DNA of 11,884 bases. It comes from Luteococcus sp052116585. Lineage in GTDB: Bacteria; Actinomycetota; Actinomycetes; Propionibacteriales; Propionibacteriaceae. The stretch spans positions 1 through 11,884 of the forward strand of contig NZ_JBQKKT010000041.1 of the NCBI RefSeq assembly GCF_052116585.1, in the 5' to 3' direction. This document shows, one piece after another, positions 6,730 to 11,884 of the stretch. The notes beneath the pieces were generated by a model, which saw only the letters and a program-made list of their open reading frames with translations, was not told the DNA's origin and searched no databases. How positions within the stretch are numbered: position 1 is the stretch's first letter; each line of letters starts with the position of its first letter. A program made the position numbers and the translations under genes.

Positions 6730-7422
6730 TCAGACCCTGCCGTCGAGGATCACGAAGAGGTCTGGTTGGGGCCGTCCGCTGGTGCGGGCGGCCCCGCCCC
6801 ATTCCTGGAAGCGGCCCAGGAAGACCGCCAGATCGGCAGCTCGGGCGTGGCTCTCGGGCAGTACCTCGGGCAGGACGGCGTCGAGTGCCTTGGCGGTGGC
6901 CAGCACATGGGCGTGCTTGCAGTAGCCCACGGTCATCCCGGGGGAGGGTCGCAAGGGGATCTGCGCGTCGAGCGCCATCAGCTTGCCGATCCCGTACTGG
7001 CTGGGCAGTCCGGCCCGGGTGAGCTCGAATTCCAACTGCTCCAGCTGCTGGCCGGTGCGCTCCAGACGGTGCTGGCCGAAGGCCCGGTGCGAGAGCCACC
7101 CATCGACGAGCTCCCACGACGCGTCGAGCCGTTCCGGTGCGACGAACCGCCCCGCGATGAGCGTCTCGACATCGGACGGCAGGGGTGAGCCATGGGGCAC
7201 CAGCGGAGCGTGGGCGGGCCGCTTGAACAGCGGCCCCAGACGGTTGAGCATGCCGCGGCCTCCGCGCTGAGCGTCGGCGCCCGGTTGGGCTGCTTCCTGC
7301 GGACGGTAGGTGCGAAGGCTCTCCGCGGAGATGCGGCGCAGCATCCCGGCCACCGGGGCCGTGGCGCCGAACATGTCACGCACCTCATTGATGGAGATCG
7401 CGTAGAGCCGTGCCTCACCCAT
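6730..7422 (-). CDS. Conserved-looking hypothetical protein, family not recognised
   Basis: This 230-residue soluble protein has no signal peptide or membrane helix. It begins MGEARLYAISINEVRDMFGA, has a basic, Gly/Pro-rich stretch at about 45-75 that is probably a linker, then a helical part with LEQLEFELTRAGLPSQYGIG and YCKHAHVLATAKALDAVLPEV, and ends PDLFVILDGRV. The end segment, with a repeated hydrophobic pattern, could be a folded alpha/beta domain; I cannot assign a family. Base composition matches the neighbours. The ATG at 7422-7420 is supported by TAGCGT ending 6 nt upstream on the minus strand, so it is probably leaderless. It converges on pyc and diverges from the small membrane peptide. 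Confidence 0.8.
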   Translation of the reverse strand: MGEARLYAISINEVRDMFGATAPVAGMLRRISAESLRTYRPQEAAQPGADAQRGGRGMLNRLGPLFKRPAHAPLVPHGSPLPSDVETLIAGRFVAPERLDASWELVDGWLSHRAFGQHRLERTGQQLEQLEFELTRAGLPSQYGIGKLMALDAQIPLRPSPGMTVGYCKHAHVLATAKALDAVLPEVLPESHARAADLAVFLGRFQEWGGAARTSGRPQPDLFVILDGRV

Positions 7423-7428
7423 GGCCTC

Positions 7429-7434
7429 ACGCTA
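7429..7434 (-). promoter_or_regulatory. -10 hexamer of the 230-residue hypothetical gene (leaderless)
   Basis: The minus strand reads TAGCGT, then GAGGCC, then ATG. The gap is 6 nt, the same as at pyc and the permease. GAGG lies 2 nt from the ATG, too close to act as a Shine-Dalgarno. Confidence 0.5.
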
Positions 7435-7507
7435 GTCGATGACTCGCCGACGGGACAGGGGGCGGTGGGGGCGGTCGCGCCGGACCGCGGCCGGGTCACG
7501 GGGTGGA

Positions 7508-7513
7508 TACTCT
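7508..7513 (+). promoter_or_regulatory. -10 hexamer before the 28-residue peptide (leaderless)
   Basis: TACTCT, in the context GGATACTCT, is followed by 7 nt (GGACGAC) and GTG 7521. This is the same spacing class as the other candidate leaderless starts and is the main evidence that the short ORF is expressed. Confidence 0.5.
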
Positions 7514-7520
7514 GGACGAC

Positions 7521-7607
7521 GTGAATCCGAGGTCGCGTCGAATGGTCGTTTCCGGGGTGCTGGGCATCCTCGTGCTGCTGGTCGTGCTCGGAGCGGTGCT
7601 GCGCTGA
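7521..7607 (+). CDS. 28-residue single-span membrane peptide
   Basis: The ORF starts at GTG 7521 and stops at TGA 7605-7607. The peptide begins MNPRSRRMVV, has a hydrophobic helix of about 17 residues (VSGVLGILVLLVVLGAV) and ends LR. The positive N terminus predicts the N end inside the cell. Support comes from the TACTCT hexamer 7 nt upstream, G/C-biased third positions and a clean membrane-span pattern. There is no homologue I can name. The stop codon overlaps an ATG (TGATG), which leads into a 9-codon ORF and then the secreted protein, so it may be the first gene of that transcription unit. Confidence 0.6.
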   Translation: MNPRSRRMVVSGVLGILVLLVVLGAVLR

Positions 7608-7636
7608 TGCAACGTCGGCGAGGATGGAGATCGTGA
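7607..7636 (+). CDS. Nine-codon mini-ORF bridging two genes
   Basis: ATG 7607 overlaps the preceding TGA, the frame encodes MQRRRGWRS, and its TGA at 7634-7636 overlaps ATG 7636 of the secreted protein. Both junctions read TGATG. It may simply be a re-initiation bridge, or chance; the peptide itself need not have a function. Confidence 0.25.
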   Translation: MQRRRGWRS

Positions 7637-8613
7637 TGGACCGCAAGACCGTCGGGCTTCATCGCCCCGTGCTGGCCGGCCTGGCCGTCGTCGCCCTGGC
7701 GGCGGGTCCGGTGGGCGTCGCCCGGGCAGACTTCAGCACGGATTCATCGGTCACGGAGGTGACCGGGATGGCGAGCGACACCACGCGTCAGGTCTACTGG
7801 ATCGCGGACCGGACCACGCCACGGATCACCGCCGTCGGCCCCGACGGCAAGACCCAGGGGCACGTGCGCTACGCAGGAAAGCCCGTCGACGTCGAGGCCC
7901 TGTCCATGCGCGACGGCCGTGTCTGGATCGGTGACATCGGAGACCCCGACCAGAAGCGCAGCTCGGTCAATGTCTACCGGATCGGCGATCTGGGCTATGG
8001 CAGCACCGCCGCGCACCGGCACTACACGCTGACCTATCCGGATGGTGCTCGAGACGCCGGGGCCCTCATGGTGAGCCCCAAGGGGCGGCTCTACCTGGTG
8101 ACGCGCGGTGCCGAGCCCGGGATCTACCGCGCCCCGGCCCAGCTGGCCAGCGGGGGCACGCCCAACCAGCTCACCCGCGTCGCCGATGCCCCGGCCAATG
8201 TGACCGACGCCAGCTTCACGGCCGACGGCACCCGCATGGTGCTGAGGACCCTCTCCGGGGTGCACGTCTACGACCCCTATGAGTTGAGCGAGACCGCGGC
8301 CGCGGCCGTGGCGGCCAAGGACCAGGGCTACGCGCTGGCGCCTGCCCTCAGCGGGACGGGACTGGTGCTCTCCGGGCTGCAAAAGCCGGTTTCCTTCAGC
8401 AGGGTCCCCCTGCCGACGACGCCACTGGCCCTGCCCGACGCGCCAGCCACCCCGACCACGGGCCAGACCAGCGCGAGCCCGTCGGCCACCGTATCGGCCA
8501 AGGCCGACGAGGGCACCGGGGCCGCGGCCCAGAACAAGGGCACCCTGTGGGCACTGGCCGCCGCTGCTCTGATCTCGATCGCCTCCGGAGCTGTGGTCGC
8601 GCTGAAGCGCTGA
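7636..8613 (+). CDS. Secreted, membrane-anchored beta-propeller-like protein
   Basis: This 325-residue exported protein has a signal peptide: basic start MDRK, hydrophobic core at about 12-28, and ARA at 29-31 with likely cleavage before D32. The body has repeated strand-turn segments such as VYWIADRTTPRITAVGPDGK, DVEAL at 85-89, WIGDIGD at 97-103 and SPKGRLYLVTRG. This resembles extracytoplasmic WD40/NHL-like propellers; ligand and function are unknown. A Pro/Thr/Ser/Ala-rich linker at about 260-302 leads to a C-terminal helix (LWALAAAALISIASGAVVAL) and KR, giving a type I membrane protein facing outside. No LPXTG motif is present and I see no cysteine. ATG 7636 is preferred over the in-frame ATG 7624, since GGAG at 7626-7629 sits 6 nt before 7636 and the upstream mini-ORF stop overlaps it. 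Confidence 0.8.
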   Translation: MDRKTVGLHRPVLAGLAVVALAAGPVGVARADFSTDSSVTEVTGMASDTTRQVYWIADRTTPRITAVGPDGKTQGHVRYAGKPVDVEALSMRDGRVWIGDIGDPDQKRSSVNVYRIGDLGYGSTAAHRHYTLTYPDGARDAGALMVSPKGRLYLVTRGAEPGIYRAPAQLASGGTPNQLTRVADAPANVTDASFTADGTRMVLRTLSGVHVYDPYELSETAAAAVAAKDQGYALAPALSGTGLVLSGLQKPVSFSRVPLPTTPLALPDAPATPTTGQTSASPSATVSAKADEGTGAAAQNKGTLWALAAAALISIASGAVVALKR

Positions 8614-8630
8614 CCTCCGGAGCCGGCTCG

Positions 8631-8643
8631 ACCCCCCTGGGGT
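8631..8643 (+). terminator. Weak hairpin after the propeller gene
   Basis: ACCCC at 8631-8635 pairs with GGGGT at 8639-8643 around a 3-nt loop. The 5-bp stem has no U tract behind it, so it is a weak candidate. No better terminator lies between this gene and nagA. CCTCCGGAGC also occurs at 8582-8591 and 8614-8623, on either side of the stop codon, and because CTCCGGAG is self-complementary these could pair. Confidence 0.25.
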
Positions 8644-8667
8644 ATTCGCTGTCAGGGTAATCCTTCG

Positions 8668-8716
8668 GCACGTGAGGACTGCTGCATTCCCCGCCCAGCG
8701 CCTAAGCTGCACGTGA
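8668..8716. promoter_or_regulatory. Pair of GCACGTGA boxes around the nagA promoter
   Basis: GCACGTGA occurs at 8668-8675 and again at 8709-8716, exactly 41 bp apart, close to four helical turns. CACGTG is a full palindrome. One copy lies upstream of the predicted -35 and the other at the predicted transcript start. The arrangement resembles a pair of operators for one regulator, but the regulator is unknown. Confidence 0.35.
8703..8708 (+). promoter_or_regulatory. Candidate -10 of nagA
   Basis: TAAGCT matches TANNNT and would start a transcript near 8715, leaving a leader of about 100 nt before nagA. No clear -35 is visible 16-18 bp upstream. Confidence 0.4.
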
Positions 8717-8728
8717 CGCACCCGTGCG
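8715..8728. promoter_or_regulatory. Palindrome CGCAC-CC-GTGCG in the nagA leader, shared with the right edge
   Basis: The perfect CGCAC-N2-GTGCG palindrome occupies 8717-8728. The 14-nt sequence at 8715-8728 is the exact reverse complement of 11736-11749. It starts at the predicted nagA transcript start and partly overlaps the second GCACGTGA box. It could be a protein operator or, in RNA, the base of a short hairpin. Confidence 0.4.
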
Positions 8729-8770
8729 CCGGCAAGGCGCCGAAGCACCGGCGTCGTGAATTCACCGACG
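8726..8770 (+). promoter_or_regulatory. Two further dyad elements in the nagA leader
   Basis: GCGCC at 8726-8730 can pair with GGCGC at 8736-8740 around GGCAA. Then the 10-bp palindrome GTGAATTCAC occupies 8756-8765, with CGTC before it and CGACG after it (8752-8770). A stem of CGTCG (8752-8756) with CGACG (8766-8770) is possible in RNA. These lie between the predicted transcript start and the Shine-Dalgarno, so operator or leader-RNA roles are both possible. No known riboswitch class fits. Confidence 0.35.
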
Positions 8771-8804
8771 AGTCCCGCCTGGGGCATCGTGGCTCCCCGG
8801 CTCC

Positions 8805-8810
8805 AGGAGG
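8805..8810 (+). promoter_or_regulatory. Shine-Dalgarno that fixes the nagA start
   Basis: AGGAGG is the strongest ribosome binding site in the window and lies 5 nt before ATG 8816. It rules out the in-frame GTG 20 codons upstream. CTCC immediately before it (8801-8804) and CTCCCC near 8793-8798 could pair with it and hide it in an alternative fold. Confidence 0.85.
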
Positions 8811-8815
8811 ACAGG

Positions 8816-9958
8816 ATGACGCACCGGATCGCCTGCGCACGCATGGTCATCGGCGAGGGGCCGGCAGCGGAGCGGACCCTGGTCATCGACGAGGGCCGGA
8901 TCACCGCGGTGGAGGACGGCATCCATCCCGATGCCGTCCTGCTGGAGGGCTGGGTGGTGCCCGGTTTCGTCGACACCCACTGCCACGGGGCAGCGGGGGC
9001 CGACTTCACCGATCCTGACATGGACCACGTGCTGCGCGCCATCCTGCACCACCGGATGCACGGCAGCACCACCGTCTTCGCCTCCACGGTCACGTCGTCG
9101 GTGGAGACCCTGCTGGAGCACGTGGAGCGGCTGCGGCTGCTGGTGGAGTCCGGAGAGCTCGGCGGCATCCACATCGAGGGCCCCTTCCTCGCCGAACTGC
9201 GCAAGGGCGCGCACGCGGGGGAATTGCTGCAGGATCCCGACGATGACGTCATCGAGCAGATCATCCGCGCCTCCCATGGTGCGGTGAAGATGGTCACCCT
9301 GGCCCCGGAGCGGCAGCACGCGCTGGAGGCCACCGTCCGGTTGCGGGAGGCGGGAATCATGGCCGCCTTCGGGCACACGGATGCGGACACCGACCTGACC
9401 CGGGAGTCGATCGAGGCCGGCATGCACGTGGCCACCCACCTGTTCAACGCCATGCGCGGCATGAGTCACCGCGATCCGGGCCCCATTCCCGTCCTGCTGA
9501 ACGACCCGCGGGTGACGGTGGAGCTGATCTGCGACGGCGTGCACGTGGACCGGGAGGTGATCCGGCTGGCGGTCAACGCGTCCCGTGGTGAACGGGTGGC
9601 CCTGGTCACCGACGCGATGAGCGCCTGCGGGCATGCCGACGGCCGCTACCAGCTGGGCGCCATGCCCGTGGACGTCACCAACGGCATTGCCCGGGTGCTC
9701 AATCTGGACGAGACGCCCGGTGCCATCGCCGGATCCACCCTCACCATGGACCGCGCCTTCGCCTTCCTGGTGGAGGCGGGATACCCGATCGAGCAGGTCT
9801 CCCTGATGGCGAGCACCAACCCGGCCCGCGTCCACCACCTGGATGAGGTGGGGCACCTGCGCCGCGGTGCCTGGGCCGATTTCTGCCAACTGGACGACTT
9901 GGGGCATCTGCAGGCCGTCATGCGTCGCGGCGAATGGCTAGACCGACCGAACTGTTGA
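8816..9958 (+). CDS. nagA: N-acetylglucosamine-6-phosphate deacetylase
   Basis: This 380-residue cytoplasmic amidohydrolase removes acetate from GlcNAc-6-phosphate, giving glucosamine-6-phosphate for glycolysis or cell-wall synthesis. The full set of family residues is visible: the H-x-H pair His55 and His57 in DTHCHG, metal Glu121 in HIEGPF, KGAH after it, metal His187 in FGHTDAD, His208 in THLFNAM with Asn211, substrate His243 in DGVHVD, and catalytic Asp266 in LVTDAMSACG. Length is close to that of E. coli NagA. No nagB, sugar transporter or kinase is in the window, so the gene may serve peptidoglycan recycling as much as uptake. The stop is 42 bp before the iron-repressor start, so the two may be co-transcribed. 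A long, palindrome-rich leader suggests regulated expression. Confidence 0.95.
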   Translation: MTHRIACARMVIGEGPAAERTLVIDEGRITAVEDGIHPDAVLLEGWVVPGFVDTHCHGAAGADFTDPDMDHVLRAILHHRMHGSTTVFASTVTSSVETLLEHVERLRLLVESGELGGIHIEGPFLAELRKGAHAGELLQDPDDDVIEQIIRASHGAVKMVTLAPERQHALEATVRLREAGIMAAFGHTDADTDLTRESIEAGMHVATHLFNAMRGMSHRDPGPIPVLLNDPRVTVELICDGVHVDREVIRLAVNASRGERVALVTDAMSACGHADGRYQLGAMPVDVTNGIARVLNLDETPGAIAGSTLTMDRAFAFLVEAGYPIEQVSLMASTNPARVHHLDEVGHLRRGAWADFCQLDDLGHLQAVMRRGEWLDRPNC

Positions 9959-10000
9959 CATCATGGGCCCCGAAGACCTGTCCCGAGGAGCACTGCAGCC

Positions 10001-10687
10001 GTGAACGAGCTGATCGACACCACAGAGATGTATCTGCGGACCATCTACGAGCTGATGGAGGAGGGCATCGTCCCACTCCGGGCCCGGATCGCGGAACGTC
10101 TGCACCAGAGCGGGCCGACGGTCTCCCAGACCGTGGCCCGGATGGAACGTGACGGCCTGCTCCGGGTGCATGACGACCGCCGGATCGAACTGTCCGACGA
10201 GGGTCAGGACCTGGCCGTGGCCGTGATGCGCAAGCACCGCCTGGCCGAACGCCTGCTGATCGACGTGATCGGGCTGGAGTGGGAGCTGGTCCACGACGAG
10301 GCCTGCCGCTGGGAGCACGTGATCTCCGACGACGTGGAGCGCCGCCTGGTGGCCATCCTGTCCGATCCCAGCGAGTCGCCCTATGGCAACCCGATCCCCG
10401 GTCGGGAGGCACTCGGGGGGAGCGCCGACGGTGACTCCTTCCGCGACGGGGTGGTGTCGCTGGCCTCCGTGGCCACCGCCCAGGAGAAGCGGATGGTCCT
10501 GCGCCGGATGAGCGAGCACGTCCAGGCCGATCCGGAAACCCTGGCGGTGCTGGCCCAGATGGGCGTCGAGCCCGGCACCGAGATGACCGCCACGAAGCAG
10601 GGTTCCACCGTCATCCTGCAGCGCGGCGAACTGAGCTGTGAGGTCCCCCTGACCGTCGCTGCAGGTCTCTTCGTGGGGCGGGCATGA
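10001..10687 (+). CDS. ideR: Iron-dependent transcriptional repressor, DtxR/IdeR type
   Basis: This 228-residue protein is a full three-domain DtxR homologue. The winged helix spans about 1-73, with IAERLHQSGPTVSQTVARME as the helix-turn-helix. Numbering equals that of DtxR at Met10, His79, Glu83, His98, Cys102, Glu105 and His106, covering both metal sites. The SH3-like domain keeps Glu and Gln equivalents, probably Glu172 and Gln175. Met10 and Cys102 mark the iron-type rather than the MntR-type site. With Fe2+ it should dimerise, bind DNA and repress iron uptake and siderophore genes; no classic iron box is seen in this window. GTG 10001 is preceded by GAGGAG at 9985-9990, a long 10-nt spacer, and gives exact agreement with DtxR from residue 1. 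It overlaps the next gene by ATGA. The symbol dtxR is equally valid. Confidence 0.95.
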   Translation: MNELIDTTEMYLRTIYELMEEGIVPLRARIAERLHQSGPTVSQTVARMERDGLLRVHDDRRIELSDEGQDLAVAVMRKHRLAERLLIDVIGLEWELVHDEACRWEHVISDDVERRLVAILSDPSESPYGNPIPGREALGGSADGDSFRDGVVSLASVATAQEKRMVLRRMSEHVQADPETLAVLAQMGVEPGTEMTATKQGSTVILQRGELSCEVPLTVAAGLFVGRA

Positions 10688-11724
10688 TCCCAGCCTCGGC
10701 GCTGATCTCGCTGTGCGAGCAGCACTGGTACGACGCTGCGCTCTCGATGCTCGCACGGCGGGTCCGCGACGGGGACGATGATCCGGCGATCCTGGAGGCG
10801 CACCTGTTGGCCGGAGTGGCCCAGCGCGTGCTGGCACTGGACGCGGAGGACTTCGACGTGCTGGTGCCGGCCGTCGCCGATCGCCGTTGGGCTCCGCGGC
10901 TGGCGGCGAGCGGATTTCCGCACGGGCCCCGAGACCAGAACCGAGGCGCCTTGGGTTCGCTGGTGCCGCTCTACGAACTGATGCTGGAGGTGCTGAACCT
11001 GCGGGCAGAACGCGGGGAGCCCCAGAGCGTCGTGGTGACGGCCCACCTGATCGGTGAGTACCTGTGCCAGCTGGCCTGGGAGGGACGTCTGGGGCATGGC
11101 GGGGACCCACTGCAGCTGGCCGGCGCCGTCGGTGAACGGTGGGGCACCGATGATCCCGAGTGTCCCCACAACTCCGCGATGCGCGCCACCGCCAAGCGAG
11201 CCGTCAACGCCGCCCAGGGTGACCAGGTGGGATTCACCAGCTACTTGGACAAATTCCACTCCCGGCTGGGCGACACGCTGGCGGTGTGTGCCATGAACCA
11301 CCAGACCATCGAGGCCGGGGAGCGTCCCGACGTCGGGCCCACCTGCCCCAATCCGTGTGGCTGGGCGCTGGAGGGCAGCCGTGCCAGCCGCCGCGACCTG
11401 GATGCCCGCTTGAGGTTGGCCCTGATCTACCTGGACAGCCCGGTGGTGGCCCTGCGCCACCATGCTCCCGTGGGGCACTTCTTCGGTGTCCCGTCGGTGG
11501 CGGAGATCTCCAATGGCTGGTTGCGCACCTGGGAGAAGCTGACCACCCAGTGGCCCGACGGTGAGAATCCGCTGATCGACGCCAGCTCCACGGACCCCGA
11601 CGAGGCGCTCCCCGGCCTCAGCGCGCTGCTCTCCACCGTGGCGGGCCGTCCGATCGGTCCCGGGACCTTGCTGCACGAGATCGGCGACGACATCATCGCG
11701 GCCCTCCGCCGCGCCAGGGAGTGA
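10684..11724 (+). CDS. Unrecognised Cys/His-containing protein coupled to the iron repressor
   Basis: This 346-residue protein has no signal peptide or clear membrane span and looks soluble and mainly helical. Its ATG overlaps the repressor stop as ATGA, so the two are almost certainly co-translated. Cysteines and histidines cluster in short motifs: Cys128, CPHN at 160-163, CAMNH at 202-206, CPNPC at 221-225, then RHHAPVGH. This pattern could bind a metal, but no known family is recognised and the ligands are not proven. Base composition matches the neighbours. Tight linkage to an iron sensor suggests a role in metal handling or in the same stress response, although coupling alone does not prove it. 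About 15 bases after the stop lies the CGCAC-GG-GTGCG palindrome. Confidence 0.85.
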   Translation: MIPASALISLCEQHWYDAALSMLARRVRDGDDDPAILEAHLLAGVAQRVLALDAEDFDVLVPAVADRRWAPRLAASGFPHGPRDQNRGALGSLVPLYELMLEVLNLRAERGEPQSVVVTAHLIGEYLCQLAWEGRLGHGGDPLQLAGAVGERWGTDDPECPHNSAMRATAKRAVNAAQGDQVGFTSYLDKFHSRLGDTLAVCAMNHQTIEAGERPDVGPTCPNPCGWALEGSRASRRDLDARLRLALIYLDSPVVALRHHAPVGHFFGVPSVAEISNGWLRTWEKLTTQWPDGENPLIDASSTDPDEALPGLSALLSTVAGRPIGPGTLLHEIGDDIIAALRRARE

Positions 11725-11735
11725 CAGGACCCACT

Positions 11736-11749
11736 CGCACGGGTGCGTC
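11736..11749. promoter_or_regulatory. Palindrome CGCAC-GG-GTGCG upstream of the right-edge promoter
   Basis: The palindrome occupies 11736-11747 and the 14-nt sequence through 11749 is the exact reverse complement of 8715-8728 in the nagA leader. It covers about -41 to -30 relative to the predicted start at 11777, the -35 region. As RNA it would be too short a hairpin (5-bp stem, 2-nt centre) for a good terminator, so an operator is the better guess. Confidence 0.4.
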
Positions 11750-11763
11750 GCGCTCCGGCTGAC

Positions 11764-11769
11764 TAGGGT
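11764..11769 (+). promoter_or_regulatory. -10 hexamer of the right-edge unit (leaderless)
   Basis: TAGGGT matches TANNNT and is followed by 7 nt (GGAGTCA) and GTG 11777. The spacing is the same as at 7508 and at the DUF2530 gene. The short ORF that starts here could therefore be a translated leader. Confidence 0.45.
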
Positions 11770-11776
11770 GGAGTCA

Positions 11777-11845
11777 GTGTCAGGGTGGTGGCACCGCGAT
11801 GTGTCGCGGTGGTTGGATCCTGATCACCAGTCGTCTGACTCGTAG
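11777..11845 (+). CDS. Possible 22-residue leader peptide with tandem Trp codons
   Basis: GTG 11777 opens a frame that ends at TAG 11843-11845. The peptide starts MSGWWHRDVSRW and holds three Trp in 22 residues, two of them adjacent (codons 4 and 5). The following RNA can form an 8-bp hairpin beginning at codon 6. Short Trp-rich leader peptides followed by hairpins are the known layout of trp attenuators in actinobacteria, but the regulated gene would lie outside the window, so this is a hypothesis. It could also be a short unrelated ORF. Confidence 0.35.
   Translation: MSGWWHRDVSRWLDPDHQSSDS
11792..11811 (+). promoter_or_regulatory. 8-bp RNA hairpin within the leader ORF
   Basis: CACCGCGA at 11792-11799 and TCGCGGTG at 11804-11811 form a perfect stem around TGTG. 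It starts immediately after the two Trp codons, so a ribosome stalled there would cover its left arm. No U tract follows, so it is not a terminator by itself. Confidence 0.6.
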
Positions 11846-11884
11846 GGTGTTTGCCTTCGTGGCGTTCATGCGTTTTGTCGGCGT

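Noticed and set aside
6727..6737. GGGTC-A-GACCC palindrome at the end of the 230-residue gene as a bidirectional terminator.
   Set aside because: With a loop of at least 3 nt only a short stem of 3-4 bp remains, and there is no T tract on either strand.
8774..8788. CCGCCTGGGGCATC resembles the conserved 3' motif of ZTP (pfl) riboswitches.
   Set aside because: It carries an extra G, and the 5' domain (GTGACTGG and GGGGAGC elements) is not found in the leader. The downstream gene is also not a folate or purine gene.
8756..8815. NagA start at GTG 8756, 20 codons upstream.
   Set aside because: AGGAGG sits 5 nt before ATG 8816 and the protein then starts with the normal beta-strand of the family. 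GTG 8756 lies in the middle of a palindrome.
9955..9960. Perfect -35 consensus TTGACA overlapping the nagA stop codon, upstream of ideR.
   Set aside because: No acceptable -10 lies 16-18 bp downstream (CTGTCC or TGTCCC), so a promoter cannot be claimed. It remains possible with an unusual -10.
11799..11884. ATG 11799 opens a frame to the window end (MCRGGWILITSRLTRR...).
   Set aside because: The start is in the loop and right arm of the hairpin, there is no ribosome binding site, and only 28 codons are available. It could still be the real gene start, or a later GTG at 11847 in the same frame.
11725..11884. Insertion-sequence terminus at the right edge.
   Set aside because: The sequence is less GC-rich, but no inverted repeat, target duplication or transposase fragment can be identified in the bases available.

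Overview
The window is about 11.9 kb of high-GC, densely coding DNA with strong G/C preference at third codon positions. Every recognisable protein is of actinobacterial type: a two-part cold-shock protein, DUF3027, DUF2530, a single-chain pyruvate carboxylase, a DtxR/IdeR iron repressor with DtxR residue numbering, and an actinobacterial-style NagA. A Propionibacteriaceae-like host is possible, but that is inference. The left edge is a near-pure C run that looks like an assembly or sequencing artefact at a contig end, and the right edge cuts into an unknown transcription unit.

Layout. (1) 32-1277: the tail of a possible upstream gene, then cspB-like cold-shock protein and DUF3027 protein, joined by a TGATG overlap. 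(2) 1282-3226: a small DUF2530 membrane protein (minus) diverges from an AzgA-type purine-base permease (plus) across only 44 bp; the permease ends at a strong hairpin terminator. (3) 3249-6725: pyruvate carboxylase with its own promoter, a CRP/GlxR-like palindrome over that promoter, and a 27-bp tandem duplication that straddles its stop codon. (4) 6730-8613: an unrecognised minus-strand protein diverges from a 28-residue membrane peptide, which leads through two TGATG junctions into a secreted, membrane-anchored propeller-like protein. (5) 8614-11724: a palindrome-rich control region, nagA, an iron-dependent repressor, and an unrecognised Cys/His-containing protein overlapping the repressor by ATGA. 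(6) 11725-11884: a candidate promoter, a short Trp-containing leader-peptide ORF and an RNA hairpin before the edge.

The most consistent signal is regulatory. Six starts (1533 minus, 1578, 3288, 7422 minus, 7521, 11777) have a TANNNT -10 hexamer ending exactly 6 or 7 nt upstream and no convincing Shine-Dalgarno, which predicts leaderless mRNAs. DUF3027, the propeller protein, nagA and the iron repressor instead have Shine-Dalgarno sequences or coupling. A 14-nt palindromic sequence is shared, in opposite orientation, between the nagA leader and the promoter at the right edge.

Together the genes cover purine salvage uptake, anaplerosis, amino-sugar recycling and iron-dependent control. No complete defence system, CRISPR array, tRNA, rRNA or intact insertion sequence is visible.
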